A stretch of 64,000 bases of DNA from Adhaeribacter soli (GCF_008727925.1 NZ_VTWT01000013.1:1-64000); one strand, 5' to 3'; positions 1 to 10,078 are shown, numbered from the stretch's first letter. Translations and numbers: made by a program. Notes: generated from the sequence alone by a model not told the origin.

Positions 1-109
1 ATTCAACCCAATACAAACACTTTTTTAAATCCCCCTCAAATTTTTAACTTGATCCTTGATCCACTTGATCCCCCATTATTTAAGGAAATTTATAAACGCC
101 TGAAAACAA

Positions 110-142
110 AAAAGCACTTCCGAAATTTTCAGAAGTGCTTTT
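110..142 (-). terminator. Terminator of tRNA-Thr copy 1
   Basis: A hairpin with an 11-bp stem (aaaagcacttc / gaagtgctttt) lies just past the 3' end of the tRNA on the minus strand, and a T-rich run follows the tRNA. A nearly identical hairpin follows the second tRNA-Thr at 42517-42551. Confidence 0.8.
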
Positions 143-155
143 CTATTTTTTTTTG

Positions 156-228
<73 letters not shown>

Positions 229-723
229 TTCTATCTCACAGGCGCTGCCCGTTTTGATGATGCAAAATTACTACCCTGTTTTGAATTTACAAATTTTACC
301 GGATACTTTTTTTCGTTTTAAATTAAAAAAACACCAAAAACAAACAGCGTCAACCATTTGGGTTTCCGGAAAACAGTATCCTTTACGTAAGAAAAACCCA
401 TTCAACTAATCATTTCCATTCCCATAATCAGGCTTAAATTATTGCGGAGCTTAATTTCAAAGAAATCGCCATGCTTTGAATTCAAAATGCACCCGCATAC
501 AAAACAACGTAAGTCAGGAAAGTATGGGATAATCAGAGGAGGTTTTCTAATTTTGTGAACAGGTTTTAAATGTTGCCAGTGAAAAGGGGGGCTTGTCAAT
601 TGTCAGCAAAGCTGGCAAACAGGGCAGCGTTTCCAGCAACTTTATTGTTAAGTAAAGAGAATTAAAACCGAAGCCCAAAACCAGTTCCGGTTGAATTTGA
701 ATGGTTCTGATAAAAAATACTTA
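229..723. other. Gene-free stretch upstream of the response regulator
   Basis: Apart from the tRNA promoter I see no convincing gene here. The short open frames on both strands lack domain signatures and conserved-looking composition. It probably holds the leader of the response regulator gene. Confidence 0.4.
263..293 (-). promoter_or_regulatory. Bacteroidota-type promoter of tRNA-Thr copy 1
   Basis: On the minus strand TTTG (290-293) is followed after exactly 19 nt by TAATTTTG (263-270). This matches the Bacteroidota -33/-7 consensus TTTG-N19-TAnnTTTG. The tRNA begins 35 nt downstream of the -7 box. The second tRNA-Thr has the same arrangement. Confidence 0.7.
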
Positions 724-1365
724 ATGGATACGATCAGCCTTGCAGTATTAGACGACCACCAGGTAGTAATTACCGGGTTAAAAAACATGCTTTCCGGCGT
801 CCCGGAAATTACCGTAGCATTTGCTGACACAAACAGCAAGGCCTTAATTGAGTTTCTGGAGGTTATCCAAACCGACGTACTGCTGCTCGACATCCAGATG
901 CCGGAAACTTCCGGCATTGACCTTTGCAAACAAATCCGGAAGACGCACCGGAAAATTAAAATCATTGCTTTCAGCAGCTTTGGCGAACCGCATTATGTGA
1001 AGCAAATGATGCGGGCCGGCGCTTCAGGTTATCTGCTGAAAAATGCCGACCAGGAAACCCTCGTAAAAGCAATAAGAACGGTGGCAGCCGATGGGGAATT
1101 TATTGATGAAACCGTGAAGAAACTTTTATTGCAGGAAAGCCTTTCCGGTTCCAAAAGGTCGGTTTACGAGATTCCGCTTACCAAAAGAGAAAAGGAAATT
1201 TTAAAGCTCATTGCCGAAGAAAACACGAATCAGGAAATTGCCGATAAACTTTTTCTGAGCCTACGCACCGTAGAAACCCACCGCTTTAACCTTACCCAGA
1301 AACTGGAAGCTAAAAACACGGCTTCCCTGGTAAAAGAAGCTATAAAAAGAGGCATTATCGACTAA
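724..1365 (+). CDS. LuxR/NarL-family response regulator (orphan)
   Basis: This is a two-component response regulator of 213 aa, the normal size for the NarL/FixJ class. The N-terminal receiver domain (about 1-120) has the acidic pair D10/D11, phospho-acceptor D56 in LLLDIQMP, and the conserved lysine K106 in GYLLKNA. The C-terminal LuxR-type helix-turn-helix (about 150-213) begins LTKREKEIL and contains TNQEIADKLFLS and RTVETHR. I chose the ATG at 724; an upstream TTG at 691 would add 11 residues that precede the first receiver strand. No sensor kinase lies next to it, so its stimulus and target genes are unknown. Family assignment is secure; the regulated function is not visible. Confidence 0.93.
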   Translation: MDTISLAVLDDHQVVITGLKNMLSGVPEITVAFADTNSKALIEFLEVIQTDVLLLDIQMPETSGIDLCKQIRKTHRKIKIIAFSSFGEPHYVKQMMRAGASGYLLKNADQETLVKAIRTVAADGEFIDETVKKLLLQESLSGSKRSVYEIPLTKREKEILKLIAEENTNQEIADKLFLSLRTVETHRFNLTQKLEAKNTASLVKEAIKRGIID

Positions 1366-1474
1366 GGGCCGCTACTGATTCTCTTATCTTTTTCCGAATC
1401 AGAAGAATTTTTGCTTAAGCTCTTCCGAGTTCAGTGCTGATGCTTTTTCGTTTTTCCTGCCATTAAAAAAAGAA

Positions 1475-1935
1475 TTGTCTGAACACTATTTTCAGGACTG
1501 AAAAGACAGACAGGATTTAAGTTTAGATTAGAATTTATTCTAACTTGAGCATAGCGTTTTTAAGCTAAAGAATGGCTTATAAGTAGGGTGCGTTTTACAA
1601 AGTTTTTAAACTCACCAATCGCTTAAAGCGGCACCTTTAACTACTCAAAAAGAAGCTATTTCAAGATGGCTGTCATGTTGAGCACAAGTGAGCGCGAGGG
1701 AGCACGAAACTTGCGAGCGTAGCTCTGAAAAAACTTGTCGGCAACTGGTAAAACTGTTAAATCTGGCTTTTGTGCAGAAAGCCAATGAGGTCCTTCACTA
1801 TCAACCAAGATGACAGTTTTTTGAACTTTTCCAACTCCCCTACTCATGTTGCTCCGCATTCGTAGCAATTCTTCCGTCGAAAAACCATTCCCATCATTCA
1901 ATCACACAAATCAAATAAATCATAGTTCAGACAAA
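1475..1935. repeat. TIR-bounded interspersed element, family A copy 1, with a nested second repeat
   Basis: The left end reads ttgtctgaacac and the right end is its imperfect inverse, gttcagacaaaa. Other copies of these ends are at 17071 and 20163, with fragments near 24925, 46530 and 46816. Inside this copy, about 1670-1815, lies a different repeat (starting tcatgttgagc, ending gatgacag) that recurs alone at about 33830-33962. I found no coding capacity. Confidence 0.6.
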
Positions 1936-2006
1936 AAGCGCTTAAGTAGTACTACGTAATTTTATTTTTCAGTTTTTCCCCGGAAGTTTCGCGCCTGGCA
2001 GCCTCC

Positions 2007-2014
2007 TACTTTTG
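2007..2014 (+). promoter_or_regulatory. Possible -7 box ahead of a small ORF
   Basis: TACTTTTG matches the Bacteroidota TAnnTTTG box exactly and lies 26 nt before an ATG at 2040. No TTTG was found at the ideal -33 spacing, so this is a weak call. Confidence 0.3.
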
Positions 2015-2039
2015 CTAAGTAAATAAACCAGAAGCAAAC

Positions 2040-2183
2040 ATGGAAAAAGGGACACGCAATTCATTGAACTTTATATTTTTCCCGGATCTGCAGCCGGACA
2101 GATTCCCCATATGGCTAATCGGAATTACCGAAACCGGATGCAATATTATCGGTCCTGTCATTCGGAAGGAAGGTCTAAACTAA
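2040..2183 (+). CDS. Hypothetical 47-aa protein
   Basis: A short open frame starts at ATG 2040 and ends at TAA 2181-2183. It encodes 47 residues ending in IIGPVIRKEGLN. A TAnnTTTG box lies 26 nt upstream. I recognise no family. A chance ORF is quite possible; the only support is the promoter-like box and its position in an otherwise empty 1.1-kb gap. Confidence 0.25.
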   Translation: MEKGTRNSLNFIFFPDLQPDRFPIWLIGITETGCNIIGPVIRKEGLN

Positions 2184-2453
2184 TCTCAACCTACCAGTTA
2201 AATAGCGCTTTCAATCAGGTTGTTTGCCCAATGAAGTTACCGGCCCTTCTTTAAAAATAACCTGCCCTTACTAACACTCTCTTTTAATCCTCCGGACTCC
2301 ATGTCTGTTGCACCGCTATCCAAAATACTTAATGCTCTCAACAAATAACGCCTAATTTCTGACCCTATCTGCAGCCAGGTTATACCTGGTTTATTTCGAA
2401 TTAATGACGAAACAATTTCACTCAGTTCAAATTTAAAACCCTTTACGAAAAGT

Positions 2454-3665
2454 ATGAAACCTATGAAGAACTTCTTATTTGCTTTTGCAGCTTCGTCCCT
2501 GCTGCTCTCTTCTTGCGGAAAAGACGACGAAGATCCGAAACCGCAACCTCAAAATCCCAATCCACCGGTTACCGCCCATGCAGTAACCCTGGAAAGTGAT
2601 ATAACCCAGAACACCACGCTGGAAGACAGAATTACTGACCCGAATTTCCCGGACTATATTGTTAACAAAGACATTGCAGTTTATGGCGAATTAACGATTA
2701 AACCAGGCGTGGTAATTGCTTTTGCAGAAGATGTTTCCATGCTTATTGCTGAAGATGGAGCTATATTTTCCCGCGGGGAGGCAACCAAAAAGGTTCGGTT
2801 TACAGGAAAAATAGCCCAAAAAGGCTACTGGGCTGGGCTCGATATTTATTCGATAAACAGCCATAACGAATTACTCCATACTGAGATTCTGAATGCGGGA
2901 AGTATTCCGGGTACCGACAACGTTAAAGCCAATGTTATTCTGGAAGAGGATGCCCGGCTGAACATCCGCAACTCGTTGATATCAGGAAGCGGCGGTTATG
3001 GTTTGTACTTACGCGATGAATCGCTGCTTTTAAATTTTTCGGAAAACACGTTAAGTAACAACAACGAGGCTCCCTTAAAACTTTTAGCTGACAATGTGCA
3101 GAAACTTGATGCGGCTTCGTCCTTTTCGCAGGGCAACAATCGAAATGTAATTGAAGTGATGCGTTCCTGGATTAACGGAACTGGTGAAGTTGTCTGGCCG
3201 GCTTTTAACGACAATACACCGTATCGTTTTATGGGTTCCATAAGTGTACAAACAGGCTGGAAGCTGCTTCCGGGCGTTACTATTGAAGTTAAACCGAACG
3301 AAGAATTTGAGATTGGAAGTAATGGTTACATGCATGCCGCTGGAACCACAGCCCGCAAAATAACCATTACCGGCGTAGACAAAACAGTAGGATCTTGGAA
3401 TGGGTTTATTTTTTATTCCAGAAGCTCGATGAACGTAATTGAAAATGCTGAGATTAAATATGCCGGAGGCCAGCCGATGCTTTCAAATACAAAGGCTGCC
3501 ATCACGATTACGGATCATTCCAGCCTGAGTATCCGGAATTCGGCGCTAACCCACAGCGGGGGCCACGGCATTCATGTTAATGGTCTTGGTCAGATCAATT
3601 CAGATGTGGCAACCTCTAATACCTTTACTTCCAATACCCTGAGCGATGTCATTTATACCCAATAA
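2454..3665 (+). CDS. Lipoprotein with probable right-handed beta-helix fold
   Basis: A 403-aa exported lipoprotein. The N-terminus is a type II signal peptide with lipobox LLLSSC, followed by an acidic, Pro/Asn-rich linker (KDDEDPKPQPQNPNPP). The rest carries repeated short beta-strand segments of the kind seen in parallel beta-helix proteins, such as ILEEDARLNIRNSLISGSGG and ITITDHSSLSIRNSALTHSG, which look like two versions of one module. An S/D/E-rich tail just after the lipid cysteine is compatible with surface export in Bacteroidota. A second in-frame Met (2463) could be the start. Ligand or substrate is unknown; no catalytic motif was recognised. A terminator hairpin follows. Confidence 0.75.
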   Translation: MKPMKNFLFAFAASSLLLSSCGKDDEDPKPQPQNPNPPVTAHAVTLESDITQNTTLEDRITDPNFPDYIVNKDIAVYGELTIKPGVVIAFAEDVSMLIAEDGAIFSRGEATKKVRFTGKIAQKGYWAGLDIYSINSHNELLHTEILNAGSIPGTDNVKANVILEEDARLNIRNSLISGSGGYGLYLRDESLLLNFSENTLSNNNEAPLKLLADNVQKLDAASSFSQGNNRNVIEVMRSWINGTGEVVWPAFNDNTPYRFMGSISVQTGWKLLPGVTIEVKPNEEFEIGSNGYMHAAGTTARKITITGVDKTVGSWNGFIFYSRSSMNVIENAEIKYAGGQPMLSNTKAAITITDHSSLSIRNSALTHSGGHGIHVNGLGQINSDVATSNTFTSNTLSDVIYTQ

Positions 3666-3715
3666 TACTTTTCGTAGTGCCTGGTTAAGTTGAGTGTTAA
3701 TCTATGGTAGAAAGT

Positions 3716-3751
3716 AAAAAACTGTCCGGAGCATTTCGGGCAGTTTTTTTT
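3716..3751 (+). terminator. Rho-independent terminator after the beta-helix lipoprotein
   Basis: A 9-bp stem (aaactgtcc / gggcagttt, with one G-T pair) encloses a 10-nt loop and is followed by a run of eight T. Confidence 0.75.
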
Positions 3752-4087
3752 AATCCTATTCTTTTTGATCAAGAAAGCAGCGCTGCTAACAATTCTGAAC
3801 AAACAGCTTAGCCCAATCAAGGCCTCTTTTTTAAACTTGGAATATTCAGTTTTGGGCTTGGGGAGGCCATTCCATTCAGAAAACTAAGCAACAAGAAAAG
3901 CAATGGCATGTTCCGGTAATTGCTTTTACAGAGCAAAATAGAATTACCCCAAGATATTTTTTAAATACCATGGCCCACAATTCCCCCTAAAATCACCATA
4001 CTTTTTTTCTACCTGAAGCTCATCCATCTCAAAAATCGCCCACTAGGCACAAGCAGTTCAATCAAACACTAAACACAATCACATTTT

Positions 4088-7000
4088 ATGTACACCACAA
4101 AAACCTTGTTAGCAAGGCGGCTCAGATTCTTAATCTGCTTCTTTATTTTATTACCCGCAACTTTATCAATCAACGCCTCCGGCTACGCCGATCCTCCCGA
4201 GTTTATTCGCACCAATACAATTGACCTAAAAAGGACGCAAACTAAAAGCAATAGTAAGGAATACCTTTTTGAAATAAACAAAGGAGAGCAATTTTACGTC
4301 GATATTAATATCAGGTTAAAGAGCTTCCAGATGCAGCCATCAATAAGCTTATTTGCGCCCGCTTCCGCTCAGGTTACCGGTTCCGTAGTTATTTCCGGTT
4401 CAGATTTTACTAGCGCTACCGCTGTTAGTTTTAACGGCACGCCGGCACTAAGCTTTACAGTCAACTCTTCTACACAAATTACCGCAATTGTTCCTTATTG
4501 TGCTACTACCGGGGCTATAAGCGTGGTCACGCCCAGCGGAACAGCGATCAGCTCCGGTAGCTTTACCGTTTTACCAGATGTAACCATGAGCGTTGGTAAA
4601 ACCCAGATCTGTAATGGGGATGGAGTGCTGATTACGGCAACTTCTTCTTTAAATACTTCCGGCACTGCTCTGAATTTCGATGGAGCGGGCCAGTATGTTA
4701 ATGTTCCTTCCTTCAACCTCAACAACGATGGCCGCGCCATTACGGTAGAGTTTTGGGTTAATATACCAAGCACCGTTACCGGAAACCGAACCGTTTTTGC
4801 AGCCACCAACACAAACTCCAAAATCTTCCACGCCATGATACCGGCCAACAACCGAAAAGATCTTGCCTGGAACTATGGAAACGTACTGGCTGCCGGCCGG
4901 CTTTCAACCGACTTTACGCCTTACTTCAATAAATGGACCCATGTTGCGCTGGTTTCGGCCGGAAGATTAGGGAGCTTTAAAGCTATTTATATCAACGGCG
5001 TGGAAGTAGCCCGCGACAACGGACTTTCGGAAGGTGCGATTACCAACGGAACCACCATGCTTAAGATCGGGGATGATGTTTCCTCAACCATAAGAACATA
5101 TTTCAGGGGCAGCCTGGATGAATTCAGGATCTGGGATAAAGTGCGTTCACCTCAAGAAATTCAGCGGGACATGCATGCCATTGTACCTGCCTCAACTCCA
5201 AACCTGATAACTTACTGGCGGTTCGATGAAGGTAGCGGTACTAAAATATCCCACATTTCCGGGACCAACCTTGACGGTACGTTAACTGCCGGCAGCGCTA
5301 CCGGTGTGCCTGTCTGGCAAGCTTCCGGAGCGGGCCTGCAACCGCATATCAGCTGGAGCCCGGCAGCTTCGCTTAGCAGCGCGTCAGGAGCTACCGTAAC
5401 GGCTTCGCCTTCGGCAACAACCACCTATACCGCTACGGCAACTTATCCCAATGGCTGCACCCGATCAATTGCTCAAACCATCAGCGTTAGCCAGACCGGA
5501 ACCTTTACGGGGACAGCCAGCTCCGACTGGAACGATGTGGCGAACTGGTGCGGCGGTTTGCCAACTGCTGCTACGGATGTAATTATTCCTGCCAATGCGG
5601 TTAATATGCCCCAGGTTAGCACAATCGCTAATTGCCGAAATCTAACCATAGAAAACGGGGCTACCCTTTCCCTTATTAATGGTGCGGATTTAAAAGTTAA
5701 CGGCACTTTTACCCCTTCCGGGACTTTTACGCACACAGATGGTACCATTGCTTTTACGGCGGCTTTCGGAACCCAGTACATTCCTTCGCTCATATACCAT
5801 AACCTGGTTATTAGCGGAAAAAATGCAATAAAGGAACTGCAGGGCGATATAGAGGTAACTGGCAACCTGGTTTTAACCGGTAGCCCTCTTGCCTTTACCT
5901 TTAACCTTTCTCGTTACAACGTACTACTAAGAGGCGACCTGACGCTGGGCGGTTCCCAAAGCGGTACCGGCTTTATAATTCTGCAGAACAGCGCCATTAG
6001 GTCAATTAATATTTTTAATAACAATCTTGAACATAGCATCAATTTCGAAATTGATAATCCGGCTGGGGTGCAGTTAAATTCAGACCTTATCCTGAACGGA
6101 AACCTGGTATTCAAAAGCGGTATTATGTCTGGCAACTCTATCATCTTAAATGGTAACCTTACCGGGGAAGATATTACGACCCATTTCAAAGGAAAAATAA
6201 CTAAAACTTTGGCTATTTCCGGCCCCGGCACCTATTCTTTCGACGATATGGGGTTGCTTTTCGATAACGTTGGCAGCGGCAACTGGGGAAAGGTTACGGT
6301 TTCGCGCTACAACGGAGTACCGGTTCAGAATCCGCGGGATAAAAATAAAGAGAGCATAAGCCGGCAATGGCTGATTTCTCCGGAAATTCCTGCAAACACT
6401 GCAGTAGATCTTACTTTCACCTGGCTGAGTTCCGATGACAACGGCAAAGATTTTTCGACCGGAGAAGGTCAGGTCTGGAAAAGCAACGATGCTGGCGCAA
6501 ACTGGATCCCTATCGAAGAGTTGAAAGCTATTACTAGTAACGGCAACATGCGAAGCATTAAAGTTTCCACCAAATCATTTTCTTCCTGGACCATTTCGGA
6601 TATTAATTCCCCGCTCCCTGTTACCTGGTTGTCGTTTTCCGGAAAAAACACGCACGCTGGAGTTCTGCTGGAATGGCAAACTGCAACCGAAGAAAACAGC
6701 AGCAATTTTATAGTGGAGCGCGCAACCGACGGCAAGGAATTTAAGCCAGTTGGGGAAGTTGCTTCCGCCGGAAACAGCCACCATATCCGGTCTTACCAGT
6801 TTACCGACGAAACTGCAGCCAAAATCCCCATTCTTTATTACCGACTTAAGCAGCATGACTATGATGGCACTTACAATTATTCGAAAATAATTACGGTACC
6901 TGCCCCCTTTAGGGTTGTTGATTTTGTTCAAGCTTATCCGAATCCATGTAGTCGGGAGCTCCACCTAAGATTTCAAAACCCAGTAGCAGGGGCCGTTAAA

Positions 7001-7162
7001 GTTGAACTACTTGATCTGAATAACCAGGTACGAAGCAGCTTTCTGATTAAACCGGATAAAAAAGACCAGGTCCTGGAGTTGCCGCATTTACCGCAGGGTA
7101 TCTATTTACTTCGAACTACCTACAGCGATCAGATATTGGTAATGAAGATCATAAAACAGTAG
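4088..7162 (+). CDS. Secreted multidomain protein with IPT/TIG, LamG and type IX sorting domains
   Basis: A 1024-aa secreted protein. A Sec signal peptide (about 1-31, LRFLICFFILLPATLS) is followed by an IPT/TIG-type Ig fold (about 80-165, VVISGSDFTSATAVSFNG). A LamG/concanavalin-like domain follows (about 200-380; FDGAGQYVNVPSF, ITVEFWVN, FRGSLDEFRIWDKVRS), then an Ig-like segment with TATATYPNGC. A strand-rich region beginning SSDWNDVANWCGG precedes a C-terminal type IX sorting domain (about 940-1024; YPNPCSRELHLRF and a final GIYLLRTTYSDQILVMKIIKQ-type strand). It is therefore expected to cross the outer membrane through the T9SS and to be attached or released at the cell surface. No hydrolase motif was seen; an adhesin or glycan-binding role is inferred from LamG. 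Confidence 0.85.
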   Translation: MYTTKTLLARRLRFLICFFILLPATLSINASGYADPPEFIRTNTIDLKRTQTKSNSKEYLFEINKGEQFYVDINIRLKSFQMQPSISLFAPASAQVTGSVVISGSDFTSATAVSFNGTPALSFTVNSSTQITAIVPYCATTGAISVVTPSGTAISSGSFTVLPDVTMSVGKTQICNGDGVLITATSSLNTSGTALNFDGAGQYVNVPSFNLNNDGRAITVEFWVNIPSTVTGNRTVFAATNTNSKIFHAMIPANNRKDLAWNYGNVLAAGRLSTDFTPYFNKWTHVALVSAGRLGSFKAIYINGVEVARDNGLSEGAITNGTTMLKIGDDVSSTIRTYFRGSLDEFRIWDKVRSPQEIQRDMHAIVPASTPNLITYWRFDEGSGTKISHISGTNLDGTLTAGSATGVPVWQASGAGLQPHISWSPAASLSSASGATVTASPSATTTYTATATYPNGCTRSIAQTISVSQTGTFTGTASSDWNDVANWCGGLPTAATDVIIPANAVNMPQVSTIANCRNLTIENGATLSLINGADLKVNGTFTPSGTFTHTDGTIAFTAAFGTQYIPSLIYHNLVISGKNAIKELQGDIEVTGNLVLTGSPLAFTFNLSRYNVLLRGDLTLGGSQSGTGFIILQNSAIRSINIFNNNLEHSINFEIDNPAGVQLNSDLILNGNLVFKSGIMSGNSIILNGNLTGEDITTHFKGKITKTLAISGPGTYSFDDMGLLFDNVGSGNWGKVTVSRYNGVPVQNPRDKNKESISRQWLISPEIPANTAVDLTFTWLSSDDNGKDFSTGEGQVWKSNDAGANWIPIEELKAITSNGNMRSIKVSTKSFSSWTISDINSPLPVTWLSFSGKNTHAGVLLEWQTATEENSSNFIVERATDGKEFKPVGEVASAGNSHHIRSYQFTDETAAKIPILYYRLKQHDYDGTYNYSKIITVPAPFRVVDFVQAYPNPCSRELHLRFQNPVAGAVKVELLDLNNQVRSSFLIKPDKKDQVLELPHLPQGIYLLRTTYSDQILVMKIIKQ

Positions 7163-7224
7163 CGTATGTTTACCGGAGTCCGCTAATTTCCATTATTAAC
7201 TTCCATCATAAATTGTCTGTTTAT

Positions 7225-7260
7225 AAATCTCTAAGCCTGCTGGATTAGAGATTTATTTTT
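7225..7260 (+). terminator. Terminator after the LamG/T9SS protein
   Basis: A 10-bp perfect stem (aaatctctaa / ttagagattt) is followed by a T-rich tract (attttt). Confidence 0.7.
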
Positions 7261-7420
7261 ACCTGAAAGCAGAAATTAAAATAAAGCAGGAGTTGTTTGC
7301 TCATGTTGTAGCATTAAAACACAACTTACGCAACTCTTCATTCACAACTTTATGCCTCCTTTTTAGTAAACTTGGCACAATAAAGTTCCTCCGGGTTTTC
7401 GAAAGTCCGGTTCTCAACGC

Positions 7421-9964
7421 ATGACCAAAAATTCAGATAATTCACTATCTAATAAATTTACCGGCTTTGTGCAGGTGCGCGGCGCCCGCGAACACAACCT
7501 TAAAAATGTAAGCCTCGATATTCCGCGCGATGCCCTGGTGGTTTTTACCGGCGTTTCCGGCTCCGGAAAATCTTCCCTCGCGTTTGGTACGCTTTACGCC
7601 GAAGCCCAGCGCCGCTACCTCGAATCCGTTTCGCCGTATGCCCGTCGTTTGTTTCACCAGATGGCCGTGCCGGAAGTGGATGATATTGAGGGCCTGCCAC
7701 CGGCGGTAGCTCTTCAGCAGCAACGCGGTACCCCAACTACCCGCTCTTCGGTAGGCAGCGTAACCACGCTTTCCAATTTATTCCGGATGCTTTATTCCCG
7801 CGCCGGCGATTATCCCCCCGGTCAGCCCATTATTTACGCCGAAGCTTTTTCGCCCAATACCCCGGAAGGCGCCTGCCCGACCTGTCACGGTTTAGGAAGG
7901 ATTTATGAAGTTACCGAACGCTCCATGGTGCCCGACGATTCGCTTACGATCCGGGAGCGTGCCATTGCGGCCTGGCCAACGGCTTGGGGCGGCCAGAACC
8001 AGCGCGACATATTAGTTACCCTGGGCTACAACGTAGACATTCCCTGGCGCGAGTTGCCGCAAAAAGACCGCGACTGGATCCTGTTCACCGAGGAGCAGCC
8101 CGTAGTTCCGGTTTATGCCGGTCTTAGTCCGGAAGAAACGCAGCGCGCCCTGAAACGGAAACTGGAACCGAGCTACATGGGCACGTTTACCAGCGCCAAG
8201 CGGCACGTGCTCCACACCTTTGCCAACACCCAGAGCCCGCTCATGAAAAAACGGGCCTTGCAATTCATGCTTAGCAGCGACTGCCCCATGTGTCAGGGCA
8301 AGCGCCTCCGGCCCGAATCGCTTTCCGTAAAATTTGCCGGCTACGACATTGCCGATATTTCGCGCCTCCCCTTAAAACAACTGGCCGCGATACTGAAACC
8401 ATACGCCGCCGGAACCGCCGAAGCAGAAGCTAAAATGATAGCTGAACACCCGGAAAAAGTAATGGTGATGCAGCGCATTGCCGAAGACCTGGTTTCCAGA
8501 ATAGAAGTTTTGCTCGACCTTGGTTTGGGCTATCTGAATTTGGAACGGAGCACGCCTACCCTTTCGCCCGGCGAGCTGCAGCGCCTTCGCCTGGCTACCC
8601 AGGTGCGGTCTAATCTATTCGGCGTAGTCTATGTGTTGGATGAACCTTCCGCCGGTTTGCACCCCGCCGATACCCAGGCCTTACTGGCAGCCTTAAACAA
8701 ACTGAAAAAAGCGGGCAATTCCCTGTTTGTGGTGGAGCACGAAGTGGAAGTGATCCGCAAGGCCGACTGGCTCGTAGACGTAGGTCCGGCAGCCGGCGAC
8801 CGCGGCGGCGAGATCCTGTACAGCGGTCCGCCGGAAGGTTTGGCAAAGATCGAAACTTCTAAAACCCGGGAGTATATTTTCGGAAACCAGTATGTACCGC
8901 AACGCACGCCGCGCGAACCTCAAGGCTGGTTGCGCTTGGAAAACGTAACCCGGAATAATTTGCACAACGTAGAGGCTGCTTTTCCATTGGGCGTGCTGAC
9001 TTCGGTTACCGGCGTGTCCGGGTCCGGAAAATCGAGCCTGGTAAGCCAGGTACTAGTTGAATTGGTTTCGGAATATTTAGGGCAGGAGCTGGAACCGGAA
9101 GAAGAAGAAACCGATGAATTGGTAAAGGCAAAACCAGCGCAGGAAACGAACGGAAAGATCGTTGCTGGCATGGAGAAAATCAGACGACTGGTGCGGGTAG
9201 ATCAGAAACCGATCGGCCGGACACCGCGCTCCAACATGGCTACCTACACGGGTTTGTTCGACCACGTGCGCAAACTTTTTGCGGCTACCAAAGCGGCCAA
9301 AGCCCGGAAGTACGATGCCGGCAGGTTCTCCTTTAACGTGGCCAAAGGCCGGTGCGAAAATTGCCAGGGCGAAGGTTTTGTAATGGTAGAACTGCTTTTC
9401 CTGCCGAGCGTGTATGCGCCCTGCCCGGTTTGCCACGGCAGCCGTTTCAACGCCAAAACCCTGGAAATAACTTACCGCGATAAAAACATTGCCGAAGTCT
9501 TGCAGATGCGTGTAGATGAAGCCTGGGAATTCTTTGCCGAAGAACCGGCCATAAACCGTGCCTTAACCGTGCTCCGGGAAGTTGGGCTGGGTTATTTACG
9601 CTTAGGCCAGCCGGCTACGGAACTATCAGGCGGGGAAGCGCAACGCATAAAACTGGCCGCCGAACTGCAGCGCACCCAACGCGGTAATTCGCTCTACATC
9701 CTCGACGAACCCACCACCGGCCTCCACCCTTCCGACGTCGAAAAACTGATCGTGCAGCTCGACAATCTGGTGGAAGCCGGCAATACCGTAGTGGTAGTAG
9801 AGCACGATATGCACCTGGTAGCGTCCAGCGACTGGGTAATTGACATCGGCCCGGGAGCCGGCGAAGAAGGCGGTAGAATTGTTGCCGAAGGAACACCCGC
9901 TAAAGTTGCCAAATCGAAAGCAAGCCGGACGGCGCCATATCTGGCGGACTTTATGGGCATCTAA
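7421..9964 (+). CDS. UvrA-like (UvrA2-type) excinuclease ATPase
   Basis: A duplicated ABC ATPase of 847 aa, about 100 residues shorter than canonical UvrA. Module 1 has Walker A GVSGSGKSS (about 44-52), an atypical signature LSPGELQRL, and Walker B VLDEPSAGLHP. Module 2 has GVSGSGKSS, the standard LSGGEAQRI, and ILDEPTTGLHP. Zinc-finger cysteine pairs are visible: CPTC (152-155), CPMC, CENC and CPVC. Between LYSRAG and the first CxxC the long UvrB-binding region of canonical UvrA is missing. Together these place it with the UvrA2/DrrC-like paralogues, which bind damaged DNA or help tolerate intercalating agents, rather than with the housekeeping UvrA. The gene stands alone and is followed by a terminator. 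Confidence 0.9.
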   Translation: MTKNSDNSLSNKFTGFVQVRGAREHNLKNVSLDIPRDALVVFTGVSGSGKSSLAFGTLYAEAQRRYLESVSPYARRLFHQMAVPEVDDIEGLPPAVALQQQRGTPTTRSSVGSVTTLSNLFRMLYSRAGDYPPGQPIIYAEAFSPNTPEGACPTCHGLGRIYEVTERSMVPDDSLTIRERAIAAWPTAWGGQNQRDILVTLGYNVDIPWRELPQKDRDWILFTEEQPVVPVYAGLSPEETQRALKRKLEPSYMGTFTSAKRHVLHTFANTQSPLMKKRALQFMLSSDCPMCQGKRLRPESLSVKFAGYDIADISRLPLKQLAAILKPYAAGTAEAEAKMIAEHPEKVMVMQRIAEDLVSRIEVLLDLGLGYLNLERSTPTLSPGELQRLRLATQVRSNLFGVVYVLDEPSAGLHPADTQALLAALNKLKKAGNSLFVVEHEVEVIRKADWLVDVGPAAGDRGGEILYSGPPEGLAKIETSKTREYIFGNQYVPQRTPREPQGWLRLENVTRNNLHNVEAAFPLGVLTSVTGVSGSGKSSLVSQVLVELVSEYLGQELEPEEEETDELVKAKPAQETNGKIVAGMEKIRRLVRVDQKPIGRTPRSNMATYTGLFDHVRKLFAATKAAKARKYDAGRFSFNVAKGRCENCQGEGFVMVELLFLPSVYAPCPVCHGSRFNAKTLEITYRDKNIAEVLQMRVDEAWEFFAEEPAINRALTVLREVGLGYLRLGQPATELSGGEAQRIKLAAELQRTQRGNSLYILDEPTTGLHPSDVEKLIVQLDNLVEAGNTVVVVEHDMHLVASSDWVIDIGPGAGEEGGRIVAEGTPAKVAKSKASRTAPYLADFMGI

Positions 9965-10078
9965 CCGACCTGATTGGAAAACCATTTCTACGGGAAAACG
10001 AAGTGAAGCTGAAGTAACAGGAATTATAGAGGAAGAGGGATTCAAAGCGGAGCGGTTGTAAGAAATATGAAACCAATA

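Noticed and set aside
1656..1901. An 81-codon minus-strand frame near the response regulator
   Set aside because: It lies within an interspersed repeat that recurs at 33826 and has no protein-like composition.
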